Shown piece by piece: positions 42,915-55,249 of a DNA stretch of 64,000 nt. Numbering within the stretch: position 1 is the first letter of the stretch; every line of letters starts with the position of its first letter. The position numbers and the translations under genes were made by a program. Source of the stretch: Taudactylus pleione (taxonomy: Eukaryota > Chordata > Amphibia > Anura > Myobatrachidae); assembly GCA_031769625.1 (NCBI GenBank), contig JAUIMM010000688.1, forward strand, positions 439,001 to 503,000, in the 5' to 3' direction. The notes beneath the pieces were generated by a model. The model ran no database searches. It saw only the letters and a list, made by a program, of their open reading frames with translations, and was not told where the DNA came from.

Positions 42915-45900
42915 CCAAGCCCGTCACACACACACCCCAGCCCGTGACTGTTACACACCACTCTTCCCCAGCCCGTGTCTATTACACACCCTCTTCCCCA
43001 GCCCCTGTGTCTGTCACCCCCCCTCTTCCCCAGCCCCTGTGTCTGTCACCCCCCCTCTTCCCCAGCCCCTGTGTCTGTCACACACCCCTCTTCCCCAGCC
43101 CCTGTGTCTGTCACACACCCCTCTTCCCCAGCCCCTGTGTCTGTCACACACCCCTCTTCCCCAGCCCGTGTCACACACCCCTCTTCCCGAGCCCGTGTCA
43201 GTCACACACCCCTCTTCCCCAGCCCCTGTGTCTGTCACCCCCCCTCTTCCCCAAACCCTGTGTCACACACCCCTCTTCCCCAGCCGTCAGTCACACACCT
43301 CTCTTCCCCAGCCCCTGTGTCTATCGCACACCCCTCTTCCCCAGCCCGTGTCTATCACACACCCCTCTTCCCCAGCCCCTGTGTCTATCACACAACCCTC
43401 TTCCCCAGCCCCTGTGTCTATCACACACCCCTCTTCCCCAGCCCCTGTGTCTATCACACACCCCTCTTCCCCAGCACCTGTGTCTGTCACCCCCCCCTCT
43501 TCCCCAAACCCTGTGTCACACACCCCTCTTCCCCAGCCCCTGTGTCTATCACACACTCCTCTTCCCCAGCCGTGTCTATCACACACCCCTCTTCCCCGGC
43601 CCGTGTCTGTCACACACCCCTCTTCCCCAGCCCCTGTGTCTATCACACATCCCTCTTCCCCAGCCCGTGTCAGTCACACACCCCTCTTCCCCAGCCCGTG
43701 TCTGTCACCCCCCCTCTTCCCCAAACCCTGTGTCACACACCCCTCCCCCAAACCCTGTGTCACACATCCCTCTTCCCCAGCCGTCAGTCACACACCCCTC
43801 TTCCCCAGCCCGTGTCACACACCCCTCTTCCCCAGCCCGTGTCAGTCACACACCCCTCTTCCCCAGCCCCTGTGTCTGTCACCCCCCCTCTTCCCCAAAC
43901 CCTGTGTCATACACCCCTCTTCCCCAAACCCTGTGTCACACACCCCTCTTCCCCAGCCCGTCAGTTACACACCCCTCTTCCCCAGCCCGTGTCTATCGCA
44001 CACCCCTCTTCCCCAGCCCGTGTCTGTCGCACACCCCTCTTCCCCAGCCCCTGTGTCTATCACACACCCCTCTTCCCCAGCCGTGTCTATCACACACCCC
44101 TCTTCCCCGGCCCGTGTCTGTCACACACCCCTCTTCCCCAGCCCCTGTGTCTATCACACATCCCTCTTCCCCAGCCCGTGTCAGTCACACACCCCTCTTC
44201 CCCAGCCCGTGTCTGTCACCCCCCCTCTTCCCCAAACCCTGTGTCACACACCCCTCCCCCAAACCCTGTGTCACACACCCCTCTTCCCCAGCCGTCAGTC
44301 ACACACCCCTCTTCCCCAGCCCGTGTCACACACCCCTCTTCCCCAGCCCATGTCACACACCCCTCTTCCCCAGCCCGTGTCAGTCACACACCCCTCTTCC
44401 CCAGCCCCTGTGTCTGTCACCCCCCCTCTTCCCCAAACCCTGTGTCATACACCCCTCTTCCCCAAACCCTGTCACACACCCCTCTTCCCCAGCCCGTCAG
44501 TTACACACCCCTCTTCCCCAGCCAGTGTCTATCGCACACCCCTCTTCCCCAGCCCATGTCTGTCGCACACCCCTCTTCCCCAGCCCCTGTGTCTGTCACC
44601 CCCCCTCTTCCCCAAACCCTGTGTCACACACCCCTCTTCCCCAGCCCGTCAGTCACACACCCCTCTTCCCCAGCCCCTGTGTCTGTCACCCCCCCTCTTC
44701 CCCAAACCCTGTGTCATACACCCCTCTTCCCCAAACCCTGTGTCACACACCCCTCTTCCCCAGCCCGTCAGTTACACACCCCTCTTCCCCAGCCCGTGTC
44801 TATCGCACACCCCTCTTCCCCAGCCCGTGTCTGTCGCACACCCCTCTTCCCCAGCCCCTGTGTCTGTCACCCCCCCCTCTTCCCCAAACCCTGTGTCACA
44901 CACCCCTCTTCCCCAGCCCGTCAATCACATACCCCTCTTCCCCAGCTCCTGTGTCTGTCACCCCCCCTCTTCCCCAAACCCTGTCATACACCCCTCTTCC
45001 CCAAACCCTGTGTCATACACCCCTCTTCCCCAAACCCTGTGTCACACACCCCTCTTCCCCAGCCCGTCAGTTACACACCCCTCTTCCCCAGCCAGTGTCT
45101 ATCGCACACCCCTCTTCCCCAGCCCGTGTCTGTCACACACCCCTCTTCCCCAGCCCCTGTGTCTGTCACCCCCCCTCTTCCCCAAACCCTGTGTCATACA
45201 CCCCTCTTCCCCAAACCCTGTGTCACACACCCCTCTTCCCCAGCCCGTCAGTTACACACCCCTCTTCCCCAGCCCGTGTCTATCGCACACCCCTCTTCCC
45301 CAGCCCGTGTCTGTCGCACACCCCTCTTCCCCAGCCCGTGTCTGTCACCCCCCCTCTTCCCCAAACCCTGTGTCACACACCCCTCTTCCCCAGCCCGTGT
45401 CTATCACACACCCCTCTTCCCCAGCCCGTGTCACACACCCCTCTTCCCCAAACCCTCACACACCCCTCTTCCCCAGCCCCTGTGTCTATCACACACTCCT
45501 CTTCCCCTGCCCGTGTCTATCACACACCCCTCTTCCCCTGCCCCTGTGTCTATCACACACCCCTCTTCCCCTGCCCCTGTGTCTATCACACACCCCTCTT
45601 CCCCAGCCCCTGTGTCTGTCACACACCCATCTTCCCCAGCCCCTGTGTCTGTCACACACCCATCTTCCCCAGCCCCTGTGTCTATCACACACCCCTCTTC
45701 CCCAGCCCGTGTCTATCACACACCCCTCTTCCCCAAACCCTGTGTCACACACCCTCTTCCCCAGCCTGTGTCAGTCACACACCCCTCTTCCCCAGCCCGT
45801 GTCAGTCACACACCCCTCTTCCCTAAACCCTGTGTCACACACCCCTCTTCCCCAGCCAGTGTCTATCACACACCCCTCTTCCCCAGCCCTTGTGTCTATC

Positions 45901-46890
45901 ACACACCCCTCTTCCCCAGCCCATCACACACCCCTCTTCCCCAGCCCGTGTCAATCACACACCCCTCTTCACCAGCCCCTGTGTCTGTCACCCCCCCTTC
46001 CCCAGCCCGTGTCAATCACACACCCCTCTTCCCCAAACCCTGTGTCACACACCCTCTTCCCCAAACCCTGTGTCACACTCCCCTCTTCCCCAGCCGTCAG
46101 TCACACACCCCTCTTCCCCAGCCAGTGTCTATCACACACCCCTCTTCCCCAGCCCGTCAGTCACACACCCCTCTTCCCCAGCCCCTGTGTCAGTCACCCC
46201 CCCTCTTCCCCAAACCCTGTGTCACACACCCCTCTTCCCCAGCCCGTGTCACACACCCCTCTTCCCCAGCCCGTGTCACACACCCCTCTTCCCCAGCCCG
46301 TGTCATACACCCCTCTTCCCCAGCCCGTCAGTCACACACCCCTCTTCCCCAGCCCGTCAGTCACACACCCCTCTTCCCCAGCCCCTGTGTCAGTCACCCC
46401 CCTTTTCCCCAAACCCTGTCACACACCCCTCTTCCCCAGCCCGTGTCATACACCCCTCTTCCCCAGCCCGTCAGTCACACACCCCTCTTCCCCAGCCCCT
46501 GTCAGTCACCCCCCTCTTCCCCAAACCCTGTGTCACACACCCCTCTTCCCTAGCCCGTGTCACACACCCCTCTTCCCCAGCCCCTGTGTCACACACCCCT
46601 CTTCCCCAGCCCCTGTCACACACCCCTCTTCCCCAGCCCGTGTCACACACCCCTCTTCCCCAGTCCGTCACACACACCCCAGCCCTTGTCACCCTCAGCC
46701 CGTCAACCCCAGCCCGTGACATCTCCCCTTCTTCCCCAGATCCTGTCACATCTCCCCTTCTTCCCCAGCCCCATCACATCTCCCCCAGCCCTTGTCACAT
46801 CTCCCCTATTCCCCAGCCCGTGACATCTCCCCCTCTTCCCAAGCTCCTTTCACATCTCCCCCTCTCCCCCAGCCCGTGTCTGCCACCCCC
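42915..46890 (+). repeat. 4-kb C-rich minisatellite, units 25-33 bp
   Basis: Units contain CACACCCCTCTTCCCCAGCC followed by CCTGTGTCTGT (33 bp), with shorter forms made by loss of CCTGTGTCTGT parts. There are roughly 130 units. The plus strand is almost free of stop triplets, so all three forward frames stay open for about 1000 codons. The G strand repeats GGGGCTGGGGAAGAGGGG. The array is probably embedded in an interspersed repeat. Confidence 0.95.
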
Positions 46891-47600
46891 TTGATCTGTA
46901 GTTCCCCACTACCCGATCCATGAGACTCTAGCCCAGCCCGGCCTTGGCCAACACTTACCTGCTGCACTTGACTGTACTCTTCAGTCTTCTCTGGTGGCTC
47001 ACACCCGGCGGCTCCTCGGACTGATTCAGCGGCGCAACGTCATGATGCCACGCACACTGCGCCGGTCCGGCCTCCCTGTGTTTGCCGGGATAGTAACAGC
47101 TAGATTCCCTTCCACCTTGTCGGGACTAGTCAGGAGGATCTCTAGCAGCAATTGTTGTGCTGGGTGCCTGTTTACACAGCAGGTAGACTGCAGAGGCAAG
47201 GGGGACACATGAACTGGGCTCCTGAAATTCCTGAGGGTTCGGGGCCCCTTAGAATCTTGGGGCCCAGTTCAAGTGTCCCCTTTGTCCCCCCCCTGTCACC
47301 AGGCCTGGGCAGCACACAGCTGAATGCATGTGGATAGCCACCAGAGGGGATGTGGCCAGCCACTAAAGGGGCAGAAGTAACAGACTATCCTAATCACCAT
47401 CTGTGATTATTTTTTCCTTCTGGAACAGCTCATGGGGAGAGTATAATTTTAGCCACTGCAAGGTCACTCTTGAACCCCCTCCCATCTACTTCAGATACAT
47501 GGACAATGCTGTTTGCACTACTGGTTCACGCACCTTGCCCTTCATAAGCAGAAGGACATACCTGCCAATGGTTCTTGGCATAGGTACAGATTCCTAACTG
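46891..47600. other. Right flank of the minisatellite; no gene supported
   Basis: On the minus strand, GTCAAGTGCAGCAG followed by GTAAGTGTT (about 46950-46975) resembles a splice donor, but the upstream frame has early stops. GGGGCCCCTTAGAATCTTGG (47240-47260) and the (C)n tract near 47287 look repeat-derived. Confidence 0.3.
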
Positions 47601-47601
47601 T

Positions 47602-47950
47602 GGGCCTGATTCAGCATGGATCACAACTGCAACAGCGTGCGCAGATCGATCAATGGTGTGTACCGCTCATGTGTATGCAGGGCACTGCGTGTGCGTGAGT
47701 TAGCATTGCGATCACTCAAGCAAATGAAAGCCACCGCAGAGTGAGTGACAGGCTGTGAGCATTTGGGGGTGGTGACAGGGGAGTGGTGGTAGAAAAGCAG
47801 GCGTGTCTGTCCGTTTGAACGCCATTGCATGGGCGTGCATAAATTATCCACTGAGACGGCATACGCAGCTTTAGTTCTCACTGTGTGCAAGAAGACTTGC
47901 AGTTTCTGCGGCAGGTCAGGGCTGCTGTAAATATGCACCAGGGGCCGATG
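47602..47950. mobile_element. GGGCCTGATTCAGC MITE, truncated
   Basis: It begins GGGCCTGATTCAGCATGG at 47602. GGTGGTGACAGGGGAGTGG and GGGCGTGCATAAATTA relate it to the other GC-rich MITEs. No right terminus is seen before the fold-back element. Confidence 0.5.
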
Positions 47951-48075
47951 TTACTCGATGTTCCCGATGTATACTCAGGACTGCAAGGTATTACGGATGT
48001 GAGATAGCGGTAGTGGGTGTCTCTGTGCTGGCTGTGCAACGGCTTTGCGACTGCATTAATTAGTATATTTTCACA

Positions 48076-48963
48076 GCAGTAGCTATAATAATCATTGAAA
48101 CAAATAAAGTGCATATAGGAGATATGAATTCCACTTGCCTATATATTAACAAGTTGCTGGTGTCGCCCTTTGCATGTCGGGTGGTCCATCCGTGCTGTGC
48201 CGGGAGGGGACTGGATGTGGCGTGGTGGACAGCGTGGGTTGGAGTGCGACGTTTCATGTGGGGAGGATGTTTAGTGCATTATGCACTTGTTAATATATAG
48301 GCAAGGGGAATTCATATCTCCTATATGCACTTTGGGCCTGATTCAGAGCCGCTCGTAAGCGGCCGCTCGTTCACTCCGAGCGATGTTCGCACATCTGCGC
48401 ATGCGTATGGGTTGTAATGTGCATGCGCCAACCAGTCAGTGCGGTCGGAAATCGTGTGCTCGCAAAATAGCGAAAGCCTGCTAATTTGAGTGACAGGATG
48501 AGGCGTTTGTGGGTGGTAACAGGGGAAGGTGCTTGAAAACGGGGAGTGGAGATCCGAACGCAGGCGTGCCAAACGGTCAAAACGGGCGTTTTAAGGGTGT
48601 GCATAATTAACAAAGCAGCGTCATCGACCACGTCACTTGGTTGTCTTTTAGCCTGAATTGCTCCCATGATTGTGGTAGGAAAATGCTACCACAAGAATAG
48701 CGAGCAGTTCATACGCCTTTCGATGTACTCGATTAATCTAATAAATAGCGGAGATGACGTATGATGCGAGCGGCCAAGGGATGTCTTTACAAAATAGCGA
48801 GCGCATGTTTCGTTCGCTCGCACAGACATAGAGGCGTCAACAGACCGCAAAGAGCGAGCGCTCAATTTAAATAGCCAGCCCCTTTTTCTGAACGAGCGTC
48901 CGCCAATAGCGTCTGGCTCTGAATCAGGCCCTTTATTTGTTTCAATGATTATAATAGCTACTT
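48076..48963. mobile_element. Fold-back element with ~75-bp arms, one arm split by a MITE
   Basis: The left arm 48076-48152 (AGTAGCTATAATAATCATTG ... TATATATTAACAAG) is mirrored by 48288-48333 plus 48935-48963 (CTTGTTAATATATAGGCAAG ... CAATGATTATAATAGCTACT). The loop (about 135 bp) is non-coding. The right arm was cut by the MITE at 48334. A further copy of part of the arm lies at 49841-49883. Confidence 0.75.
48334..48931. mobile_element. GC-rich ~600-bp MITE, copy 4
   Basis: The ends are GGGCCTGATTCAGAGCCGCT and GGCTCTGAATCAGGCCC, with TTT at 48331-48333 and 48932-48934. The intact left arm of the surrounding fold-back shows the pre-insertion sequence with a single TTT (AAATAAAGTGC on the plus strand), which proves the 3-bp duplication. 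Confidence 0.9.
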
Positions 48964-49406
48964 GTATTACTATGAATCCGAGAAAGTGTAACATATTTTT
49001 GAAACTAAGATAGAAATACAGCAAGTTTTATTACCATCTTTGTATGAAAACAAAGACAGAATAATCTGACAAAAATGCTCACATGTTGTTTTTTTTGGAT
49101 TGCAAACTGAAGGATATTGATTATCATTTAATACTTATATATGTTAACATCTCAAAACCTTCTCCTTCTATCTCTCTATTAACTGCTGATTATCTCAGGT
49201 TTAGTAATTCTCTCATTGTGGGTCCAGTGCTAAATTAGTAAGACCTTCAACAGCAGAAATGAACAGCTGAGCAACATCACTGTTACACTGTTGTTTCTAG
49301 GGGCAACCTGCTCTTTAACGATCACTCACTCCTCATAGGTGAGCTTAGGCCCAGGTGAGGGGTAGCAGCATCAGAAATAGCAGCTACTCTACCCTGACTA
49401 TCCTTA

Positions 49407-49726
49407 AGCTGGCCACATACTAGAACAACTTACATCCAACCAGCCAACTTGTTGATTGGTTGGAATGAAAATCTGGTAACGTATGGGAGTAAATGATGAT
49501 CAGCAATTTGCTCCTAAATGCCAGAAAACAGAGAAAAATGATCGTCAGACAAATTTGTTACATTTTTTATCTAAACAATTTGTTCAAACAACAGTTTTTG
49601 TTCATTTTCCGATGTTTGGGAGCAAATTGCTGGTTGTCATTTGCTTTCATTCCTTACCAGATTTTCATTCCAACCAATCAACAAGTTGGCTGGTTGGATG
49701 TAAGTTGGTCTAGTGTGTGGCCAGCT
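49407..49726. mobile_element. Palindromic MITE (AGCTGGCCACATAC)
   Basis: Inverted ends (AGCTGGCCACATACTAGA and CTAGTGTGTGGCCAGCT) are flanked by TTA at 49404-49406 and 49727-49729. Long internal arms follow (CATCCAACCAGCCAACTTGT against ACAAGTTGGCTGGTTGGATG). It is non-coding. Confidence 0.8.
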
Positions 49727-49840
49727 TTAGACTTTCTTTTCTTAAAATGGATAATATCATGGAGATAAATTGAAGTCTAGGGATACTAGCAATTTTATTA
49801 TGATATTCATTTACCATACAACTGTGTTATATTTCACCAT

Positions 49841-49883
49841 TAATATATAGGCAAGGGGAATTTATATCTCCTATATGCACTTT
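49841..49883. repeat. Third copy of a fold-back arm segment
   Basis: TTAATATATAGGCAAGGGGA followed by ATTTATATCTCCTATATGCA repeats 48291-48331 with one change. It may be a relic end of a second fold-back element. Confidence 0.7.
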
Positions 49884-50175
49884 TATGGTTTCTCTATATT
49901 ATTTAAAATAACCTTTATTTGTGTGTTCAAAATTTTCATTTCATTTTCATATAAATATTTGCTTGGTAGCATTATGTATACCATCTCTACCTAGTGTCAC
50001 TTGTATGATCACTGACATATAGAGTGTATGTATCTACAAGGAATAGTACGCACAACAACTTTGTAAACTTTATTTTCTTGCTCATTATGGCAGAGTAATA
50101 TTTTAACATTTTCATATTAAAAGTTAATTCTTAATATTATCCAATTACAATTTTTCAGAGTGCTCACCAAACAGA

Positions 50176-50667
50176 GGCCCTGATTCAGAGATGGACGCTC
50201 TGAATCAGGGCGTTTATTTTTATTTTTTGGAGCGGCCTCCTGGCTGCTCGCATTGCTGTGGGTAACCACCCACAGGTATTGCGAGCGGCCAGGATGATGG
50301 TCGCGATGGTCAAGACCATCACGACCATCGTGCTTGCGACGAGACCCTTGAGGTAGGGTCTCATGGCCGCAAGCCCCAGAGAGCTCCTGGCTCTAATAGA
50401 GCCGGAAGCTCTCCCACTGACATCACTGGTGATGTCAGTGGGGCCGCCCGCAAACGGCAGGCGTTCGCATGGGAACGTCTCAGTTTGTGAAGCCACCACC
50501 ACACCATGCCTCCAAAACGGTGTGAGCTGTCGTTCAAAATCGACAGCCGCCCCCTTTTGGTGCGAGACCCGGAGCGACGGAGCGCCCGTCGCTAGCCGGG
50601 TCTCGCGCATGCACATGTTGGAGTCGGCTAACATCAACCCGCTTGCGAGCGGGTCTGAATCAGGCCC
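50176..50667. mobile_element. Hairpin-string MITE, copy 5
   Basis: The ends are GGCCCTGATTCAGAGATGG and GGGTCTGAATCAGGCC(C), flanked by AGA at 50173-50175 and 50668-50670. Modules include CCCACTGACATCACTGGTGA (with its complement) and GATGGTCGCGATGGTC/GACCATCACGACCATC. Orientation is opposite to copies 2-4. Confidence 0.82.
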
Positions 50668-50859
50668 AGAGTTCTTTTCTTTGTATCCTTTTACTGATAT
50701 CTCTATATCCCAACTCTAGTGAGCACCACCGCAACCTCACTAACTTACTATCGGTAGTGTGACAATAAAGGAACAGCAGTTCTTCTATCCATACCTATCT
50801 TATTATTATTATTACATTTTCTATATTGCTATTCGGCTAGTGCGACGATCTCTCCCTTT

Positions 50860-52845
50860 TCCCCTTTCCCTCACTACATGCAATATGAACCTTACAGCCA
50901 CCAGTAAATCAATAGCCTACCAACCCCAACTCTGCTGTAGGCTCCTGTAGTTACTGAATGGGCACACATCTTTGCCTGTCCCAAAATGGAACTGATCCTA
51001 CCAGCAGCCAATATTCAAGACTGTCCATGCATAGTATTACTCTCTCCACATTGTCCTGCTGGACTTGGGGCACTCCCTGCCTCCTGATACCCCACTTCTA
51101 CTACAGGCCCTGGGAACTACTGAGCAGGCACATATTCCTGCTCTACCAGGCCCGATCCTGTCCACCACAGATAATCATGGCAACTGCTTACTCTGCCTCC
51201 AGGCAGCGCCTCTTTGATTCCCATTCCCCTCAGGTTCTACCATATCCCTTCACATTGCAGTTCTTCACCCAGAACATAGAACTGTGGGCCCGATTCAGAC
51301 ACGTTCACACCAGGCGTCAGCAGCCAAAGTATCCAAATCCTGCGATTGCAAGCAAAACATTAGCACGACCACAATGTTGTGCCGTGTGATCGCGGTATGA
51401 AATTAGACGCCCACCAGTCTGACACAAGATGCTCCCTTGCCCTTAGTAACATTCGTCATCTCCAGGAAGTGTATTAAACCATCGGTAACATTGGCCAACA
51501 TCGGACCCATATGCAGCACTTGTCGCTGACCATACCCTACCGCAAGCACTGCGAACGCTGCTGTGTTTATCTCAGCCATATGACGTGTATGCCGACGATG
51601 CGTCTTAATTATGCACGCCCCTGAAACTGTGTTTTGATGTTCAGACACGCCTGCGTTCGCACCACCACACCCCCATTACCAACGACCACCCCGTCACCAC
51701 CCACAAACGGCACATCCTGTCACTCATACTTGCAGAGCGTCTGTAGCTTCCCGATCGCATCGACTGGTACGCGCACTGCATCTTATACGCATGCGCAGAT
51801 TGCAAACATCGGCCGGCTACGTGCGAACGCAGCCTTGCGACCAGGTCTGATTCAGGCCCTGTGCTCATTACCTGTCTCCTACTCTTTCTGCATTCCCATT
51901 TTGCCATTATTCACTGTATATCTCTGCCTCCTCCCATTCCTCACTGCCGTCCCCTCTCTTCTCCTAGTTTCTCCCAGCTACCAAACATGTGATGTCCACC
52001 TCCTTCCCCCTGGACTCAACACATCTCACCCCCATGCTGCCACCATTCCGTGTACCGTTGACCTTACCAACCTCATCCACATCCCCTCTATTCAATCCCT
52101 CCCTTTCTCCTGCGCTGTGTGGAACATCAGATCTGCAAAGTATCCCAATCCATGACACCTTTACCTCTCATTGAACCCTGGCTCAAACTATTCGACACCA
52201 CTACTCTAGCTTTCTGGAGTCTTTCCCCTCTCCCATATCCCTGTAATTGGCAAATTGTTGGTCTTTCTCCCACTGATCCTTCAGGATCCTTTGCAGTGAA
52301 CCATTTCTTTCTTCTCCTATATGGTCCACTGCCTCTTCCATTCTTTAGTAATGTGGCCTGTGACTTCTCACATCTTCTCCTTCATTAACCTTCCCAATCA
52401 ACCATATTCTCTTCCACCGCTTCTGCTCTCTCTCTCTTAAATGTTCCCCTCTCATCCATTGTCACCTCTTCCATCAAGAATGCTATTTGTCACCCATCAT
52501 AAAAGAACCTGTTGAGCTAGAATCTTCTCCTTGTCACATTTTAATCAGGTTTCCACTCCACAGTTACTGCTCTTACCACGGTGACTAATGGTCTTCTTAC
52601 TGCCACATCTAAGGGTCATTTATTTCTAATAGTCCTCCTGGTCCTACCTGGCAGCAGAATGTCATACTGTGGCCGCTCTATCATACTTTCCACCGCCACC
52701 CCTTTGATCTCTGTCCTTTTATGATTGGCCTCCTACCTCTCCAACTGCTTATTTGTGACCTCTCTGACTCCACCTCCCTCTACAGGTCAGTGTCATGCAA
52801 GGGTCTATTCTTGGAACCCTTTACCCCCCCCCCCCCTTTGCAAAT
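50860..52845 (+). pseudogene. L2/CR1-like LINE, decayed endonuclease-RT, split by a MITE
   Basis: Plus-strand pieces read as a degenerate ORF2. Near 52118 there is LWNIRSAK, the start of an endonuclease domain. Near 52170 are remains of a TETWLK-like box and TTTLA. Near 52560 is FHSTVTALTTVTNGLLTATS followed by KGHLFLIVLLVL, where an intact RT would read into its first catalytic Asp. Near 52720 is LASYLSNC, and near 52797 is QGSILGTLY, equivalent to the PQGSILGPL motif. Many frame changes occur. A MITE (51286-51859) interrupts it, and the assignment of 50860-51285 is weak. Confidence 0.6.
51286..51859. mobile_element. GGGCCCGATTCAGAC MITE (third type), complete copy
   Basis: The ends are GGGCCCGATTCAGACACG and GGTCTGATTCAGGCCC, flanked by TGT at 51283-51285 and 51860-51862. 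Interior words (GACCATACCCTACCGCAAGC, CATCTCCAGGAAGTGTAT) match the truncated copy at 32650 in the same orientation. Confidence 0.82.
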
Positions 52846-52869
52846 CCAAATGGCCACTGATCCTCTCCT

Positions 52870-53155
52870 TCATCAGCTAGTTTGAGTGACAGAACAAGGC
52901 GTCTGTGGGTGGTGGCTGGGGCAGGTCTGTGTAAACGGGATGTGCTTGGTATAGCACAGGCGTGGCTGGGCGTTTTTACACCAATTTAAGGGCGTGCATA
53001 ATTAACTCGCAGCGCCTGCATACGCGTCACTGAGCTGTTTCACACACAGTGGTGATCTCAGTACTTGCGGTAGCCTAGGGTCTACCTCAAACACTGTGTG
53101 CCGGTTCGATGTCACCCGATGGTACCAATGTTTGAATCTGGCCCTGAGGGCTGTG
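52870..53155. mobile_element. GC-rich MITE, truncated
   Basis: GTTTGAGTGACAGAACAAGG, GTGGGTGGTGGCTGGGGCAG and GGGCGTGCATAATTAAC match the GC-rich MITE plan, and the right end reads GAATCTGGCCCTGAGG. The left terminus is missing. It lies directly after a (C)n tract at 52828-52841. Confidence 0.6.
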
Positions 53156-53173
53156 AGAGGGTGAGGTGATATT

Positions 53174-53761
53174 GGGCCTGACTCAGAGCCGCTCGCAATT
53201 AGCTCTCGCTCGTTCATAAAAAGGGGGTGGCTATTCAAATGAACCGTTCGCTCTTTGCAGTCTGTTGCCGCCTCCATGTCTGAACAAGCGAGCAAAACAT
53301 ACGCTCGTTTATTTGATAAAAACGCCCCCTGGCCACTCGCATCATACGTCATGTCCGCTATTTATTTGATTAATCGAGTACATCGAACAGCGTATGAACT
53401 TCTCGCTATTCTTGTGGTTGGTTTTTGCTACCACAATATTGCGAGCAGTTCTGACTATAAAACAACCCAGTGACGTGGTCAATGACGCTGCTGTATTAAT
53501 TATGCACACCCATAAAACGCCCGCTTTGACCTTTAAGCACGCCTGCGTTCTGATCTCCACTCCCCGTTTTCAAGCACCTTCCCATGTTACCACCCACATA
53601 CGCCTCATTCTGTCACTCAAAATAGCAGGCACTCAACAAATGATTTTCGGCCGCACTCACTGGTTCGCGCATGCGTACTAAAAACCGTACGCATGCGCAG
53701 ATGTGTAAATATCGCTCGGAACGAGCGTACTGCCGCTTACGAGCGACTCTGAATGAGGGCC
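53174..53761. mobile_element. GC-rich ~600-bp MITE, copy 5 (reverse orientation)
   Basis: The ends are GGGCCTGACTCAGAGCCGCT and GCGACTCTGAATGAGGGCC. Internal order is reversed relative to 24244 (GATTAATCGAGTACATCGAA, later CACCTTCCCATGTTACCACC). The flanking 3-mers are ATT and ATA, an imperfect duplication. Confidence 0.82.
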
Positions 53762-54624
53762 ATAGTGTGTAACTGGGAGCTTCCTTCTGTGTCTCTATTA
53801 CATTTACCCTTAGACCAATAGCTCACACTATGGTAACATGCAGTATACATTAGGCATGTAAGTGACATATACTATACACACTGCCATCTAGTGGCGGCTT
53901 GTGCAGCGCAGGGGAACATTTCTCTTCAGTAGCTGGCTGGGACCTGCAGACAATGCTGGGCCTAGGTGGTTGCTGACGATCAGCCTCTCACATAGAAAGC
54001 CATACTGGGATGAAGACACTGCATCTTCCACAGGGCTGATGGTGTGACCGGTGGTGGCATCTAAAGACAGCGATCAGTATGTCATTGCCTATAGCCGCTG
54101 ACAGTGGGCGTCTCAGTCCTGACACATTAGGACGCACAGCTGTACACCAGGGAAGGGCATATAGGCAGCATTTATATATTGTCAGAGGGGCGACCGCTAA
54201 TAAATGCAGCTGCAACCACATCTCCGACCACCTCTGTATCAGGCCCATACTGCGTAGCGTTAGTATTATTACTATATATAGGACGGATTTATCTGCTCCC
54301 ATTATAGAGAATTGGCTTTCCATGTATGCAGCCTCGCGCTCTCTCTCCTATTAGTGTCTCCTCTCTGGGGATGTATATCAGCAATGATCACTACTCCCCA
54401 GCACAGACAGGGATGGAGCTGCTCTAACACAGATCTGTACTAATCAGCTGGAAGCAGGAGCCACTATTAGGAATCACAGCCACACTGATCCAGCTTCTGA
54501 GAAGGGAATCATCTCTCCTACTAGATTGATATATAAGAATTTCTTCTTTACAATGTTTCAATTAGAACCATAACACAAGTTGATACATAAAACACAGCTG
54601 TTTCTTTATTGCAGCCCATCAGAA
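53762..54624. other. No gene or repeat recognised
   Basis: About 860 bp of mixed sequence without a supported open frame, splice pattern or internal repeat. This is probably single-copy intergenic DNA. Confidence 0.4.
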
Positions 54625-54687
54625 GGGCCAGATTCAGAGACTGACATTATTGCGAACGCGACATTACGGAACGCGGCTGCGAAAATA

Positions 54688-55236
54688 GGCCCTGATTCAG
54701 AGCCGGACGCTCTGACCAGAGCGCTCGCTCTGAATCAGGGCCCACCTCCATTAATATGGAGCGTCCTCCTGGACGCTCGTATAGCTGTGGGTCACCACCC
54801 ACAGCTATACGAGCGTGCAGGATGATGGTCGCGATGGTCTTGACCATCGCGACCATCGAAACTGTGAGCAAAAGCCTGCGGTTGGGTTTTTCAACCGCAA
54901 GGCCAGGAGTGATTTTGGCTCTGTCAGAGCCAAAATCACTCCCACTGACATCACTAGTGATGTCAGTGGGGCCGGCTTCAGACGGTAGGCGTTCCCTTGG
55001 GAACGCCTACGTCTGGCAGGCATGCCCCCGGCACGCCCACCAAAAGGGGCGTGCTGTCAGTCACCATCGACAGCACGCCCCCTTTGATGAGACACTACGA
55101 GCGAAGGAAAGTCCTTCGCTCGTCGGGTCTCGCACATGCGCACGACGGAGCTCCCTCCGTCGTGCGCATGCGCAGTGGGGACCATCGACCCACTTGCGAG
55201 CGGACAGCCGCTCGCGAGTGGGTCTGAATGAGGGCC
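54688..55236. mobile_element. Hairpin-string MITE, copy 6
   Basis: The ends are GGCCCTGATTCAGAGCCGG and GGGTCTGAATGAGGGCC, flanked by ATA at 54685-54687 and 55237-55239. Hairpins follow nearly without gaps. One is perfect at 54906-54942 (GGAGTGATTTTGGCTC pairing with GAGCCAAAATCACTCC), and another is GATGGTCGCGATGGTC/GACCATCGCGACCATC at 54825-54858. Confidence 0.88.
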
Positions 55237-55249
55237 ATAGGTCAATGGT

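Noticed and set aside
42944..46894. Open frames of about 960-1226 codons rich in Pro/Ser/His
   Set aside because: All three forward frames are open at once over a 25-33 bp tandem repeat with variable unit length. The openness comes from base composition, not coding constraint.
46950..47050. Possible first exon with a GTAAGTG donor on the minus strand
   Set aside because: The preceding reading frame ends after a few codons and no partner exon is visible. The sequence adjoins repeat-derived DNA.
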